Positions 1 through 6,854 of a stretch of DNA of 7,911 bases are shown here, in pieces. The notes under the pieces were generated by a model. It had not been told where the DNA came from. It made no database searches and was given only the letters and a program-made list of their open reading frames with translations. The stretch lies in the NCBI GenBank assembly GCA_016199405.1, contig JACQGS010000162.1, positions 1-7,911 of the forward strand, written 5' to 3'. Origin of the DNA: Chloroflexota bacterium (GTDB lineage: Bacteria; Chloroflexota; Anaerolineae; UBA4142). The stretch's first letter is position 1. Every line of letters begins with the position of its first letter. The translations under genes and the position numbers were made by a program.

Positions 1-969
1 CCACATATAAAACAACGGCACGATCAATAGAATGCCTTGCAGGCGCGTTAGCGCGGCGAGTGCACCCCAAATGCTCGCGCGTGCCCACCGCGCACGCGTC
101 GCGTCGTGAAATGCCGCGAGCGTTAGAAAAAGGAAAAGCGATTCGGTGTACGGAGCGAAAAGAAAAAACACGGTCGGAAAAATCGCCAAGTACGCGACCG
201 TGCGCGTCGCGCTTGCTTCATCGGTCAGGTCGCGGGCAAGTTGATAGAGCAAATACAACACGCCGACAAGCGCGGCATTCGAGATCAAACTCGCCGCGAG
301 CAGATTATTCCCGAGCAAAATTTTCCCCAGCAGTCTAATCAAAATAGGGTAGAACGGAAAATACACCACGCTTCCATCGTCGGCTGAATAACCGAACTGC
401 GCGATTTTCAAAAACCAATTCGCATCGAACCGCTGCCATGGCGCGAGCAGCGGATTCGTTTCAATCGCGGCACCGCGATACGGAAAAACTTCCTCGACGG
501 TGCGCGCCGACAGTGCAAGCTGCGCGCCAGCGCGCGCGCCGCTCAACGCGCGCCCGTCAAGCGACCAGACGCTTTGCGTCTCCGCGTCGATCAGATTTGG
601 CGGCGCGGGACGGAAATTAAATTCCTGCTGATCAATCACGCGTGAGAAAACCATGCGCGCGCCGCGCGGCAAATCGAACGCGGCGACAATTTTTTCACCG
701 AACGGATCGAGATTGCCGACGACGAGCGGGCTAATCTGCCAAACGACTAACGCCCACACACTCAACCCGATCCGCGCAGTCATGAACGCGATAAGCGCGA
801 CGCGGAGCGATGAGTCATTGCGAGGAGCAAAGCGACGAAGCAATCTCCGCGCCGTTTGGAACCGAGACACCCGCACTCCCGAAGGGGTGCGATGCAAGTG
901 TTGCTTCGCGGGGTTTACACTGGGTGAAGCGAACGTGCTCACAATGACACCGGCTCTTCTATCTTTCAT
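1..969 (-). CDS. PIG-V-like polytopic mannosyltransferase (GT-C), 3' end outside window
   Basis: The frame stays open from ATG 969 to the window edge, giving 323 residues without a stop. The family is recognised from residues 181-215, with FDANWFLKIAQFGY followed by YFPFYPILIRLLG. It is also seen at 263-279 (IFPTVFFLFAPYTESLF) and at 300-318, where the ALTRLQGILL segment lies. These match the WD..WYL.IA..GY, FFP.YP, YTESLF and TR..G blocks of bacterial PIG-V-type proteins, which transfer mannose or another sugar from a polyprenyl-phosphate donor outside the membrane. D182 is the likely catalytic acid. The start was placed at 969 because ATG 783 would cut the first membrane helix (residues 55-78) in half; no other in-frame ATG lies between. 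The start overlaps the upstream gene by 11 bases and has no Shine-Dalgarno, suggesting coupling. Codons 8-52 come from a repeat element. The loop at residues 80-177, between helix 1 and the D182 region, is unusually long. Substrate unknown. Confidence 0.82.
   Translation of the reverse strand, partial: MKDRRAGVIVSTFASPSVNPAKQHLHRTPSGVRVSRFQTARRLLRRFAPRNDSSLRVALIAFMTARIGLSVWALVVWQISPLVVGNLDPFGEKIVAAFDLPRGARMVFSRVIDQQEFNFRPAPPNLIDAETQSVWSLDGRALSGARAGAQLALSARTVEEVFPYRGAAIETNPLLAPWQRFDANWFLKIAQFGYSADDGSVVYFPFYPILIRLLGKILLGNNLLAASLISNAALVGVLYLLYQLARDLTDEASATRTVAYLAIFPTVFFLFAPYTESLFLFLTLAAFHDATRARWARASIWGALAALTRLQGILLIVPLFYMW
814..948. repeat. 135-bp palindromic GTCATTG-ended repeat element inserted in frame
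   Basis: The element begins GTCATTGCGAGGAGC on the plus strand and ends with the imperfect inverted copy GCTCACAATGAC. The outer 11 bases match at 10 positions. CGAAGCAA also recurs in inverted form further inside. A hairpin core, GCACTCCC..GGGGTGC, lies near the middle (873-890). Ends of the GTCATTGCGAGGAGC type are familiar as dispersed, non-autonomous repeats in many bacterial genomes. I see no transposase in it and no obvious target duplication. It is 135 bases long and occupies exactly codons 8-52 of the PIG-V-like gene, so it neither shifts the frame nor adds a stop in that frame. It starts 11 bases short of the end of the upstream gene, so it leaves that gene intact. Confidence 0.75.
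873..902. repeat. Hairpin repeat core, copy 1
   Basis: This 30-base stretch matches 4389-4418 at 26 of 30 positions when aligned by eye without gaps. Similarity extends weakly on both sides: GAGAC upstream, and TTCG plus a GGGTT-like run downstream. Its first 18 bases fold into a 7-bp stem (GCACTCC with GGGGTGC, one G-T wobble) closed by a four-base loop. It lies inside the larger GTCATTG-ended element, which suggests a composite repeat. In the PIG-V-like protein it encodes about residues 23-33. Confidence 0.65.
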
Positions 970-2458
970 AAAGATATACATTCAAATCATTGAACTGCGT
1001 CAAGGAAATCAGCTTGAACCGCGCGTCCAGCCACGCTTTGTTTCCCGAAATGCGGTTTTCGGAAGCGGCTTCATCCAGTGCGCGTTGAAAGATGACAAAC
1101 CACACGCGCGTCCTGCCCTCCGTCGCCGTTTCAAGTGAAGCCGGAAAAATTTGCAAAACATCCATCGCGCCGCGCGTCAGCGTGTTACTCGTCGCGGCGG
1201 GCGGATCGGCAATGAACATCTGCGCGAGCGCGGGATCGGAGTAATACATCGGAAAGAACGAGAGTTTGTTGTCGTGAATGATCGCGTCGCCGGGCGCGGC
1301 ATGCGCGCGCAGAAACGCGTCCGCGACGCGGAACGGCGAGCGCGGAAATTCGGCGTAGGCGGACTGATAGTTGAGCGCGAGCGCGGCGAGCAGCGCGCCG
1401 GCGAGAATTACTGGCACCTCGATCCGGGGGCGCAAACGCGACGCGAGCCAACCGAGCAAAATGTAATACGCGATGGAAGAAAAAATTACGCCGCGCGGAA
1501 TAAAGATCGGTCGAAACAGATACGACGCCGCGAGCATCAATACTGGCGGGACAATTGCAAACGCAATCAAGAGACTAACGCCAGCCGGCAAGCCGCGCTC
1601 GCGGGCGCGCCAAAGCTCGAACACCGCGAACGCGAGAATCGTCAGCGCGGCAAAGAGCGCCAGCGGCACATGCAAAGTCGGGAGCGGCAAGTTGGTCGTG
1701 AATTCAATCAGCAATTGCAAAACGTCGACCAGCGTTGGCGGCAAAATCCAAAAGCCGCGCGAAATTTTGGCGAGCTGCCCCGGCAATTGGATTGCCCAGG
1801 GGAGAAAAAGAATACCGCTGACGATTTGCGCGGCGATTAATTTTTTTAGCGCCGCAAAATCGCGCCGCCACAAGAAAAATAAATCGACGGCGAGGAGCGA
1901 AAGGATCGCGAGGTTGTGAGTATAAAGCGCGGCTGCGCCGGAGCAGGCGAGCAAGAAAAATAGTTTCGGCTCACCCATCGCCGCATTCGTTTTTTTGATC
2001 AACGCGCTCGCCGCATAGGCGTACGTAACAAGCGCGAACGCGAGCAACGCGTACATCCGAATTTCTTGCGCGTGATAGATTTGAAACGGCGCAAACGCGG
2101 CCAACAGCGCGGCATTGCGCGCGGCGCGCGGGGACAAGAGCCGGCGCGCGAGCGCGTACGTCATCGCGACAACGAGCATCGAAAAAATCACGGACAAGAA
2201 TCGAGCAATAAAGGGCGAATCGCCGATGAGTTGCCAGAAATGCAATAACGCGTAGTAGAGCGGCGGTTGATCGTCCGCCGCCGCCCCTGCAATTATGGAG
2301 GCAAGGTCGCGACGCGCGAGTAATAAGCTAAACGCGTCGTCGTACCATATTTCACGTGTGCCAAGCGCAAAAAGCCGCAGCACAAAAGCCAAAAACAAAA
2401 TGCCCAGCGCTTCGACAAACGCGCGCGAGCGAAAGTTTCTAAGCGACGCGAGATTCAT
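959..2458 (-). CDS. GT39/ArnT-type glycosyltransferase (PMT_2-like GT-C)
   Basis: This is a complete 499-residue membrane protein with roughly ten hydrophobic segments. It transfers a sugar from a polyprenyl-phosphate donor on the outer membrane face, by family inference. The evidence is the GT39 N-terminal layout: helix 1 at about 16-32, then EIWYDDAFSL (36-45) in the first external loop, then DDQPPLYYALLHFW (62-75), and FQIYHAQEIRMYALL (about 124-138). D40-D41 replaces the more usual Asp-Glu catalytic pair; D62/D63 before the PPLYY block is the second acidic site. A region of about 120 residues at the C-terminus is largely soluble and probably external. The ATG at 2458 lies 20 bases inside the preceding gene and has no clear Shine-Dalgarno, so re-initiation after the upstream stop is likely. 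The stop at 959-961 overlaps the start of the PIG-V-like gene. The acceptor and sugar cannot be told from sequence. Confidence 0.85.
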   Translation of the reverse strand: MNLASLRNFRSRAFVEALGILFLAFVLRLFALGTREIWYDDAFSLLLARRDLASIIAGAAADDQPPLYYALLHFWQLIGDSPFIARFLSVIFSMLVVAMTYALARRLLSPRAARNAALLAAFAPFQIYHAQEIRMYALLAFALVTYAYAASALIKKTNAAMGEPKLFFLLACSGAAALYTHNLAILSLLAVDLFFLWRRDFAALKKLIAAQIVSGILFLPWAIQLPGQLAKISRGFWILPPTLVDVLQLLIEFTTNLPLPTLHVPLALFAALTILAFAVFELWRARERGLPAGVSLLIAFAIVPPVLMLAASYLFRPIFIPRGVIFSSIAYYILLGWLASRLRPRIEVPVILAGALLAALALNYQSAYAEFPRSPFRVADAFLRAHAAPGDAIIHDNKLSFFPMYYSDPALAQMFIADPPAATSNTLTRGAMDVLQIFPASLETATEGRTRVWFVIFQRALDEAASENRISGNKAWLDARFKLISLTQFNDLNVYLYER

Positions 2459-3644
2459 TTGGAATGAAATAGGCGATCAGCGCGAGTGAAAGCGCAAAGC
2501 CCAAATAGTTGTCGATCAAGTTGCGACTAAAGAAGAAAATCACAAACGTGAACGCAGCCGATGCGGTAATCAGTGTGCGAACGAAAGGACGCCGTGCTTG
2601 GTACCGCAACGAAACAATCATCGTGAGCAAGCCGAAAACAAATTGAAGTGCCCAAAAGGGGAACGCAGTGAGTCGATCGGGCAACAAGCCAAGCGTCAAT
2701 AGGATCATGCTGATTCCATAACCCCAGACATATTTCGTGCTCGCGCCTTCGCCAAGGACAAGTACATCTCCGGCGAGCGAGCGCATGTTCCAGATCGCGA
2801 ACGGGAGGATTACAACTGTAAAAACCACGCCAAAGACAAGCGCGCTCTGAAAAAAGATTTTTCGCTTTGCCGCTGAGATTAACCACAGATGCGTTAAATA
2901 AAACGGTGCCACCAACCATGCCGTGGCTTTGGTCACGCAGGCAAGCGCGAACAGCGCAGCGGATAATTTTGTGCGCCCGCGCTGCATCGTCAGAAAGCTT
3001 GAAACGAGCCACAGCAACACGCTAATGTCGTTGCGACCTTCGATGAAGAAGGGAACGAAAAGCGGATTAAGTCCGAACGCGATCAGCAAGCCGAGTTTAT
3101 CGTCCCAGCTCGACGTCATTTGCGGAAGCAACATCCACAGCAAGGCAAAGGCAATGATAGAAATGATTCGAATGTCGAACCAGCCGAACAAATTTTGCGT
3201 GAGAAGATAGACCGGTATCGGCAGAAGGAAAGTTGCTGGAAGATAAAGATAGTGCTGCAGCTCAAAGTTGATCGCGGGGTCGATCACATGGTGTTGCCAC
3301 TGACCAAGAGTTGTCGCCGCGTAATTTTGTCCAAAAGGAATTTGACCCGCGAGCAGGAATTGCATCGCCACTTCGCTTTGGAGTGCGCCATCGTGGATGT
3401 GATCGAAGGGCGCCGAGCCGCGCCGCAAAATAATTTCTAGCAGCGTGGGCACGATCACAATCAGAAAAACGACGAAGGCGCATAGCGCGTACCGCGCCAA
3501 GTTGTGCGCGCGATGGGGCAAACGCTGCCCCACAAATTCCACAACGCCGTATGCCGCGACGCCGACGACAATCAGCGCGCTATAACCCGGATAATATTCG
3601 CGCAAATAAAATCCCGAAAGAAGTGCTAGAAGGACGGCTGTCAT
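2439..3644 (-). CDS. Polytopic GT-C/GT87-like membrane protein, probable glycosyltransferase
   Basis: This 401-residue protein is almost entirely hydrophobic helices (about ten). The external loop after the first helices carries FDHIHDGALQSE (80-91) followed by GQIPFGQNY (100-108). This resembles the acidic D..DG..Q.E and G.NPF..-Y blocks of GT87/DUF2029-type mannosyltransferases. FIEGRNDISVLLWLV (200-214) resembles the H/R-ND loop of the same group, and LACVTKATAWLVAPFYL (234-250) resembles its T-K-...-P helix. The assignment to a GT-C fold is by these patterns only. The ATG overlaps the upstream stop as ATGA and is preceded by GAGGTG, so translation is coupled. It is clearly less GC-rich than its neighbours: hand counts of three 60-base lines gave 45-48%, against 50-73% in lines counted elsewhere in the operon. 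It could be a more recent acquisition. A polysaccharide flippase or ligase is a less likely alternative. Confidence 0.72.
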   Translation of the reverse strand: MTAVLLALLSGFYLREYYPGYSALIVVGVAAYGVVEFVGQRLPHRAHNLARYALCAFVVFLIVIVPTLLEIILRRGSAPFDHIHDGALQSEVAMQFLLAGQIPFGQNYAATTLGQWQHHVIDPAINFELQHYLYLPATFLLPIPVYLLTQNLFGWFDIRIISIIAFALLWMLLPQMTSSWDDKLGLLIAFGLNPLFVPFFIEGRNDISVLLWLVSSFLTMQRGRTKLSAALFALACVTKATAWLVAPFYLTHLWLISAAKRKIFFQSALVFGVVFTVVILPFAIWNMRSLAGDVLVLGEGASTKYVWGYGISMILLTLGLLPDRLTAFPFWALQFVFGLLTMIVSLRYQARRPFVRTLITASAAFTFVIFFFSRNLIDNYLGFALSLALIAYFIPNESRVA

Positions 3645-5746
3645 TTCACCTCAACGCTGAGTTTATAGATTGCAAACGGCGATGCACTCGCGCGCACAAT
3701 TTCGCCTTTGACGATTTCGAGCGACTCACCGAAAACCAACTGCGCGTGCGCGGAGAGAATTTGCTGCAATACATACACATCGTCTTCAGATATCGGATCG
3801 TATTTTGATGTTAGCATCAGGTTCAACCCTTGTCGATTCAAAAGCACATGCGTGTAACCCGCCTTGCGCCAGCCGTTCGCGACGGTCTCAGCATCGCGCG
3901 TTTGATAGAGCGTATGTTCAAAGCCATCGAGAATCGCGTCTGGCTGATTCGCGCGGCGGAAGTAGTAACTGCGCGGCTCCCAGAGCGCGAGGACGCGCGC
4001 GTGGGAATCGAGCCGATTGATCGCTTGCACCGCGCGATCGTAATCGCCGAGATGCCGCGCGAGAAACGCGGCGCGCGTCTCCACGCCCGAAATGTACGCC
4101 AGCGGATTGTCCGCGACCGCGCCGAACGCGTAACTCATCGCAGTAAGCGCGAGAATCAGAATGATCACGAGCCGCGCAAAGCGGTGCAAGGAAAACTTCG
4201 GCAAGTCGAACGCGCGCAAGCGATCAAACGCGGCGGCGGCGAGAATCGCGAAAACCGGAAAGGCAGGGAAAAGCAAGCGCGTTTGTTGTAAGAGTTTCGA
4301 ACCGGCGATGCCAACGAGCCAGAAAGCGTAGAGAGGCAGTGCAAAGAGAAACAAATCACGAATCTTGGTTTTCGAATTTCGGAGACCTGCACTCCCAAAG
4401 GGGTTCGGTGCAAGTATTTCGGAGTGGGTTACTTCTGGCTCTTGGCTTTGGGCTTTGGACTTTGGACTTGGCAAGAGCAACAGCGGCACCAGCGCCAGCA
4501 TCAACGCCCCCACTGTCGCTTCGAACCCCAGCGCGCCTTCGACGCCGTTAACTGTCGCGTCCCACGGCGCGAACAAAAGTTTGAGCGGCGCGCTCATCAA
4601 GCCAGTGCCAAAACGCCCAAACCAATTTGCGCGGAATGCGTCCCAGTAAATACCGCCGAAGAAAAATGGATAGACCGGATTGCCGGTAAAAACCAGATTG
4701 CGGAGATACCAAGGAATTGCCACGAGCATGCCCGCAACCCCATAGATGGCGAGCCGACGAAAATTGAACGGTCGCAGGAGCAGCAAGAAAATTGCAAGGG
4801 GCACAATGGCGCCAGTGTACTTGACGCCCATCGCCATACCGGCGAACACGCCCGTGAACGCATACCATCGCCAATTGTTACTCTCGCGCGCAATGATCAT
4901 CGCCGAAAACGCGGCGAAGGCGTAGAAGGCGAGCGCGACATCGACGTACGCCCTTGTCGAGACGAGGAGGAACGATGGAACGGACACGAGTACTGCGACG
5001 GCAAGCCACGCGACGCTCGAGTTGAAGCGGCGGGAGGCAAATGAAAAAAGCGCGCCGAGCAAGAGCAAGAGATAACCAAAGTGAATCAGCTGCGCGGCAA
5101 TGTCACCTTTCAACATCATCGCCGCGAGAAAGAGCATCTCTCCCAACGAGGGAAAGCTAAAGTACAGAATGTCGGGCGGCGAAGCAATTCGACCCAGTTC
5201 GATTGCCGCTTTCGCCTGGACCAAATGATGCACCTGCTCGTCCCAAGCCACCGGCGGAGTGAGCGCAAACAAAAACCCAATCCCCAGCACGAGCACGCTG
5301 AAGCCGGCGAGGAATTTTTCAAAGCGAGAGGCCAATGAAAAACGCACGGCGTGAAAATCTTGAACGCATAAACGAATATCGCACCGAAGCAAAAAAGCAA
5401 CAACCAAAAGTAAAAGCCAAAACAAAAGTGAATTGAGCAAGCCGGCGAGTCCGAGTGCAAGCGTCGAAAATGAAATTAAACCCAAACCGATGCCGCACGA
5501 ATAGACGATCCGTTCCAGCGGCGATTCGAATTCAAACGCGCGTAAGACGCGTCGCCCCAGCGCGCCGGCAAGCGCAAAAAGCGCGAGCGCGACGAAAACA
5601 TTCGCCGCCGCATCCATGAGCGCGAGCGCGTTCTCGCCGCTGAACGGTTTATGGACGATGTAATAGTTGAACGTGACGGCAAACAGCCACGCAATTGCCG
5701 CCACGATCGAAATCACGACCAGCCCACGTGAACGATTTGTTTTCAT
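3641..5746 (-). CDS. Large GT39-like GT-C glycosyltransferase with C-terminal soluble domain
   Basis: This 701-residue membrane protein has about a dozen hydrophobic segments and a soluble tail. The probable catalytic loop is PPVAWDEQVHHL (164-175), with the W-D-E typical of GT39-like enzymes, followed by YFSFPSLGEMLFL (195-207). Further family-like segments are STRAYVDVALAFYAF (263-277), GVKYTGAIVPLA (307-318) and PWYLRNLVFTGNPVYPFFF (345-363), the last typical of the GT39 type in which P-W..RN...GNP.-P follows the cytoplasmic loop. The C-terminal 140 residues (about 560-701) are soluble and probably extracytoplasmic. The loop at about 427-463 is low-complexity and encoded by inserted repeats; it separates two helices without breaking the frame. 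GGAA lies four bases before ATG 5746. The gene begins 36 bases after the DUF362 gene and its stop overlaps the next ATG. The sugar and acceptor are unknown. Confidence 0.82.
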   Translation of the reverse strand: MKTNRSRGLVVISIVAAIAWLFAVTFNYYIVHKPFSGENALALMDAAANVFVALALFALAGALGRRVLRAFEFESPLERIVYSCGIGLGLISFSTLALGLAGLLNSLLFWLLLLVVAFLLRCDIRLCVQDFHAVRFSLASRFEKFLAGFSVLVLGIGFLFALTPPVAWDEQVHHLVQAKAAIELGRIASPPDILYFSFPSLGEMLFLAAMMLKGDIAAQLIHFGYLLLLLGALFSFASRRFNSSVAWLAVAVLVSVPSFLLVSTRAYVDVALAFYAFAAFSAMIIARESNNWRWYAFTGVFAGMAMGVKYTGAIVPLAIFLLLLRPFNFRRLAIYGVAGMLVAIPWYLRNLVFTGNPVYPFFFGGIYWDAFRANWFGRFGTGLMSAPLKLLFAPWDATVNGVEGALGFEATVGALMLALVPLLLLPSPKSKAQSQEPEVTHSEILAPNPFGSAGLRNSKTKIRDLFLFALPLYAFWLVGIAGSKLLQQTRLLFPAFPVFAILAAAAFDRLRAFDLPKFSLHRFARLVIILILALTAMSYAFGAVADNPLAYISGVETRAAFLARHLGDYDRAVQAINRLDSHARVLALWEPRSYYFRRANQPDAILDGFEHTLYQTRDAETVANGWRKAGYTHVLLNRQGLNLMLTSKYDPISEDDVYVLQQILSAHAQLVFGESLEIVKGEIVRASASPFAIYKLSVEVK
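3649..3652 (-). promoter_or_regulatory. Ribosome binding site GAGG inside upstream gene, coupled start
   Basis: GAGG ends four bases before ATG 3644 (GAGGTGAAATGA). The site sits in the last codons of the 701-residue gene, whose TGA overlaps the ATG. This supports the 3644 start and translational coupling. Confidence 0.6.
4389..4418. repeat. Hairpin repeat core, copy 2, inside glycosyltransferase gene
   Basis: This is the second copy of the core at 873-902, with four mismatches in 30 bases. The flanking bases (about 4378-4433) also show similarity to the flanks of copy 1. Unlike copy 1 it has no GTCATTG ends. It is translated in the 701-residue protein as LAPNPFGSAGL (445-455), a frame different from that used in copy 1. 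Confidence 0.62.
4437..4471. repeat. Degenerate CCAAAGTCC-type short tandem repeat
   Basis: On the minus strand this reads CCAAGTCCAAAGTCCAAAGC and continues CCAAAGCCAAGAGCC, which is four to five copies of a 7-8 base CCAAAGYC-like unit. Such runs are common as scattered low-complexity repeats in environmental bacterial genomes. Here it is open in frame and gives the S/K/Q-rich loop PSPKSKAQSQEPE (426-438) of the 701-residue glycosyltransferase, directly next to the hairpin repeat core. Confidence 0.6.
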
Positions 5747-5782
5747 AATTTCCGGAATGTCCGAACGCGCGCGAATTTCATT

Positions 5783-6802
5783 CTATTCCAACTGCGGCGG
5801 CTTGGCATATGCGCGCGCCAAGCGCGCCAGCGGCTCGCCCACAATTTCGATTCGATCCGCATCGATCGCGCCGATCCCCGCCCAGCCGCAAAAATTCAAG
5901 TACTCGATTCGCGCCGGCTCAAATCCCATCAAGCGCGCGCAGGTCGCGTCGACCGCCACCAAATCAGTGCCAACCACGAGCGTGCCGCTCGCGACTGCGT
6001 TGCCGAATAACGGACCATCATTCTCCATTCCGACGATCCCGTCGACCACTGCGCACGCGCGCGTCGACAATGAATCGGCGAGTTCGGCGAGAAAAGCCGG
6101 GATGCCTTGCGTGTGCAACGTGTTTTTGGGCCACCCGTATTTGATGCCCGGCACGATGCCAAACAAATTTTTGACACTCACGGAAATTTGCGTCCAGTGA
6201 TGCGTCTTCAATTTCGGAAGCGAGATGAGCAAATCGGCGTCGAGAATCGTGCGCGCGAGAAATAGTTTTTTGAGTTTGGTGTAGCCGCCTTTCAGCGGAA
6301 TCTCGGCGAGGTCGTCGTAGTTCAGATCAACAAAAGAAATTTTTTCACGCGCGAGCAAATCCGCATAGCCGGTCGCGTCGAGAATTGCCTGCGGATCGCG
6401 GCGGAAGGTCGCGCCGTCGGCGACGATGATTTCACGCGCGCCTTGTTCGCGCGCGAACTGGATCAACGCCTCGGCAACGCGTGGGTGCGTATAACTCGGA
6501 TGCGCGCCGACGAAATCAACTAGATTGGGCTTGAGCACAACGCGCAGTCCACGCAGATCGGGCGCGGCGGCGTTTTGCCACGCCGCGCGCAGGCATGCGA
6601 GAATATCCGCCTCGTATGATTCGCACGCCGCCAGCGCGACGCGCGCGCGCGGCGCGTTGAATCGCGCGAGGTTGCCGCGCGCCATCCAGCGAAACCAATT
6701 GCCAAAGCCAACCGGTTCCGTTGTTTTCAAGATGACGCCAGCGCCGGCGGCAATGCCGCTGAGGAGCGCGAGGCGGAGGAAGGTACGGCGAGACAGATTC
6801 AT
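5783..6802 (-). CDS. DUF362 family protein with twin-arginine leader
   Basis: This 339-residue protein is translated from ATG 6802. I prefer that start over the in-frame GTG at 6832 because GGAAG lies four bases upstream of it, and because the protein then starts MNLSRRTFLRLALLSGIAAG. That is a twin-arginine (S-R-R-x-F-L) leader followed by a hydrophobic helix. No clear A-x-A cleavage site follows, so the leader may stay as an anchor. DUF362 is recognised from VVLKPNLVDF (88-97), VADGATFRRDP (127-137), SLPKLKTHHW (194-203), SVSVKNLFGI (207-216) and VDGIVGMENDGPLFG (253-267). Members are often linked to Fe-S proteins, but this one has no C-x2-C-x2-C ferredoxin cluster and only scattered cysteines. 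The biochemical role of this subfamily is unknown to me. The gene starts 52 bases after the toroid-protein gene and ends 36 bases before the 701-residue enzyme, so it is probably co-transcribed and works outside the cytoplasmic membrane. Confidence 0.85.
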   Translation of the reverse strand: MNLSRRTFLRLALLSGIAAGAGVILKTTEPVGFGNWFRWMARGNLARFNAPRARVALAACESYEADILACLRAAWQNAAAPDLRGLRVVLKPNLVDFVGAHPSYTHPRVAEALIQFAREQGAREIIVADGATFRRDPQAILDATGYADLLAREKISFVDLNYDDLAEIPLKGGYTKLKKLFLARTILDADLLISLPKLKTHHWTQISVSVKNLFGIVPGIKYGWPKNTLHTQGIPAFLAELADSLSTRACAVVDGIVGMENDGPLFGNAVASGTLVVGTDLVAVDATCARLMGFEPARIEYLNFCGWAGIGAIDADRIEIVGEPLARLARAYAKPPQLE

Positions 6803-6806
6803 ATTT

Positions 6807-6811
6807 CTTCC
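6807..6811 (-). promoter_or_regulatory. Ribosome binding site deciding the DUF362 start
   Basis: GGAAG is followed by four bases (AAAT) and ATG 6802. The alternative GTG at 6832 has no such motif. The site adjoins a CACGAAG repeat whose first copy begins at the same base, so the repeat may have supplied the ribosome binding site. Confidence 0.55.
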
Positions 6812-6836
6812 ACGAAGCGCACGAAGAAGCACGAAG
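6811..6836. repeat. CACGAAG short tandem repeat
   Basis: CACGAAG occurs three times in succession, starting at 6811, 6820 and 6830 (spacings 9 and 10). CACGAAG-type runs are a known class of short scattered repeats in many environmental bacterial genomes. It lies in the 52-base gap between the toroid and DUF362 genes, immediately before the DUF362 start. Confidence 0.65.
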
Positions 6837-6854
6837 AAAAAATCAGATTACATT

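Noticed and set aside
873..890. Hairpin of the repeat core as an intrinsic terminator
   Set aside because: No T-run follows on either strand and it lies within an open coding frame.
814..948. CRISPR-like or attachment-site interpretation of the GTCATTG repeat
   Set aside because: It is a single unit with inverted ends and no spacers, and no integrase or tRNA is nearby.
653..1138. 161-codon plus-strand open frame crossing the PIG-V-like and GT39-like genes
   Set aside because: Its product is arginine-rich and without recognisable domains, and it is antisense to two genes with clear family motifs. It is a by-product of the biased composition.
1151..1840. 229-codon plus-strand open frame
   Set aside because: It is antisense to the GT39-type gene. 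The Arg/Glu/Gln-rich sequence is typical of a shadow frame opposite hydrophobic coding DNA.
4424..5044. 206-codon plus-strand open frame
   Set aside because: It is antisense to the 701-residue glycosyltransferase, starts within repeat DNA and has no domain signal.
5752..5770. Small CGGA-CAT-TCCG palindrome before the 701-residue gene as an operator or terminator
   Set aside because: Four base pairs in a 36-base gap with no T-run, which is expected by chance.
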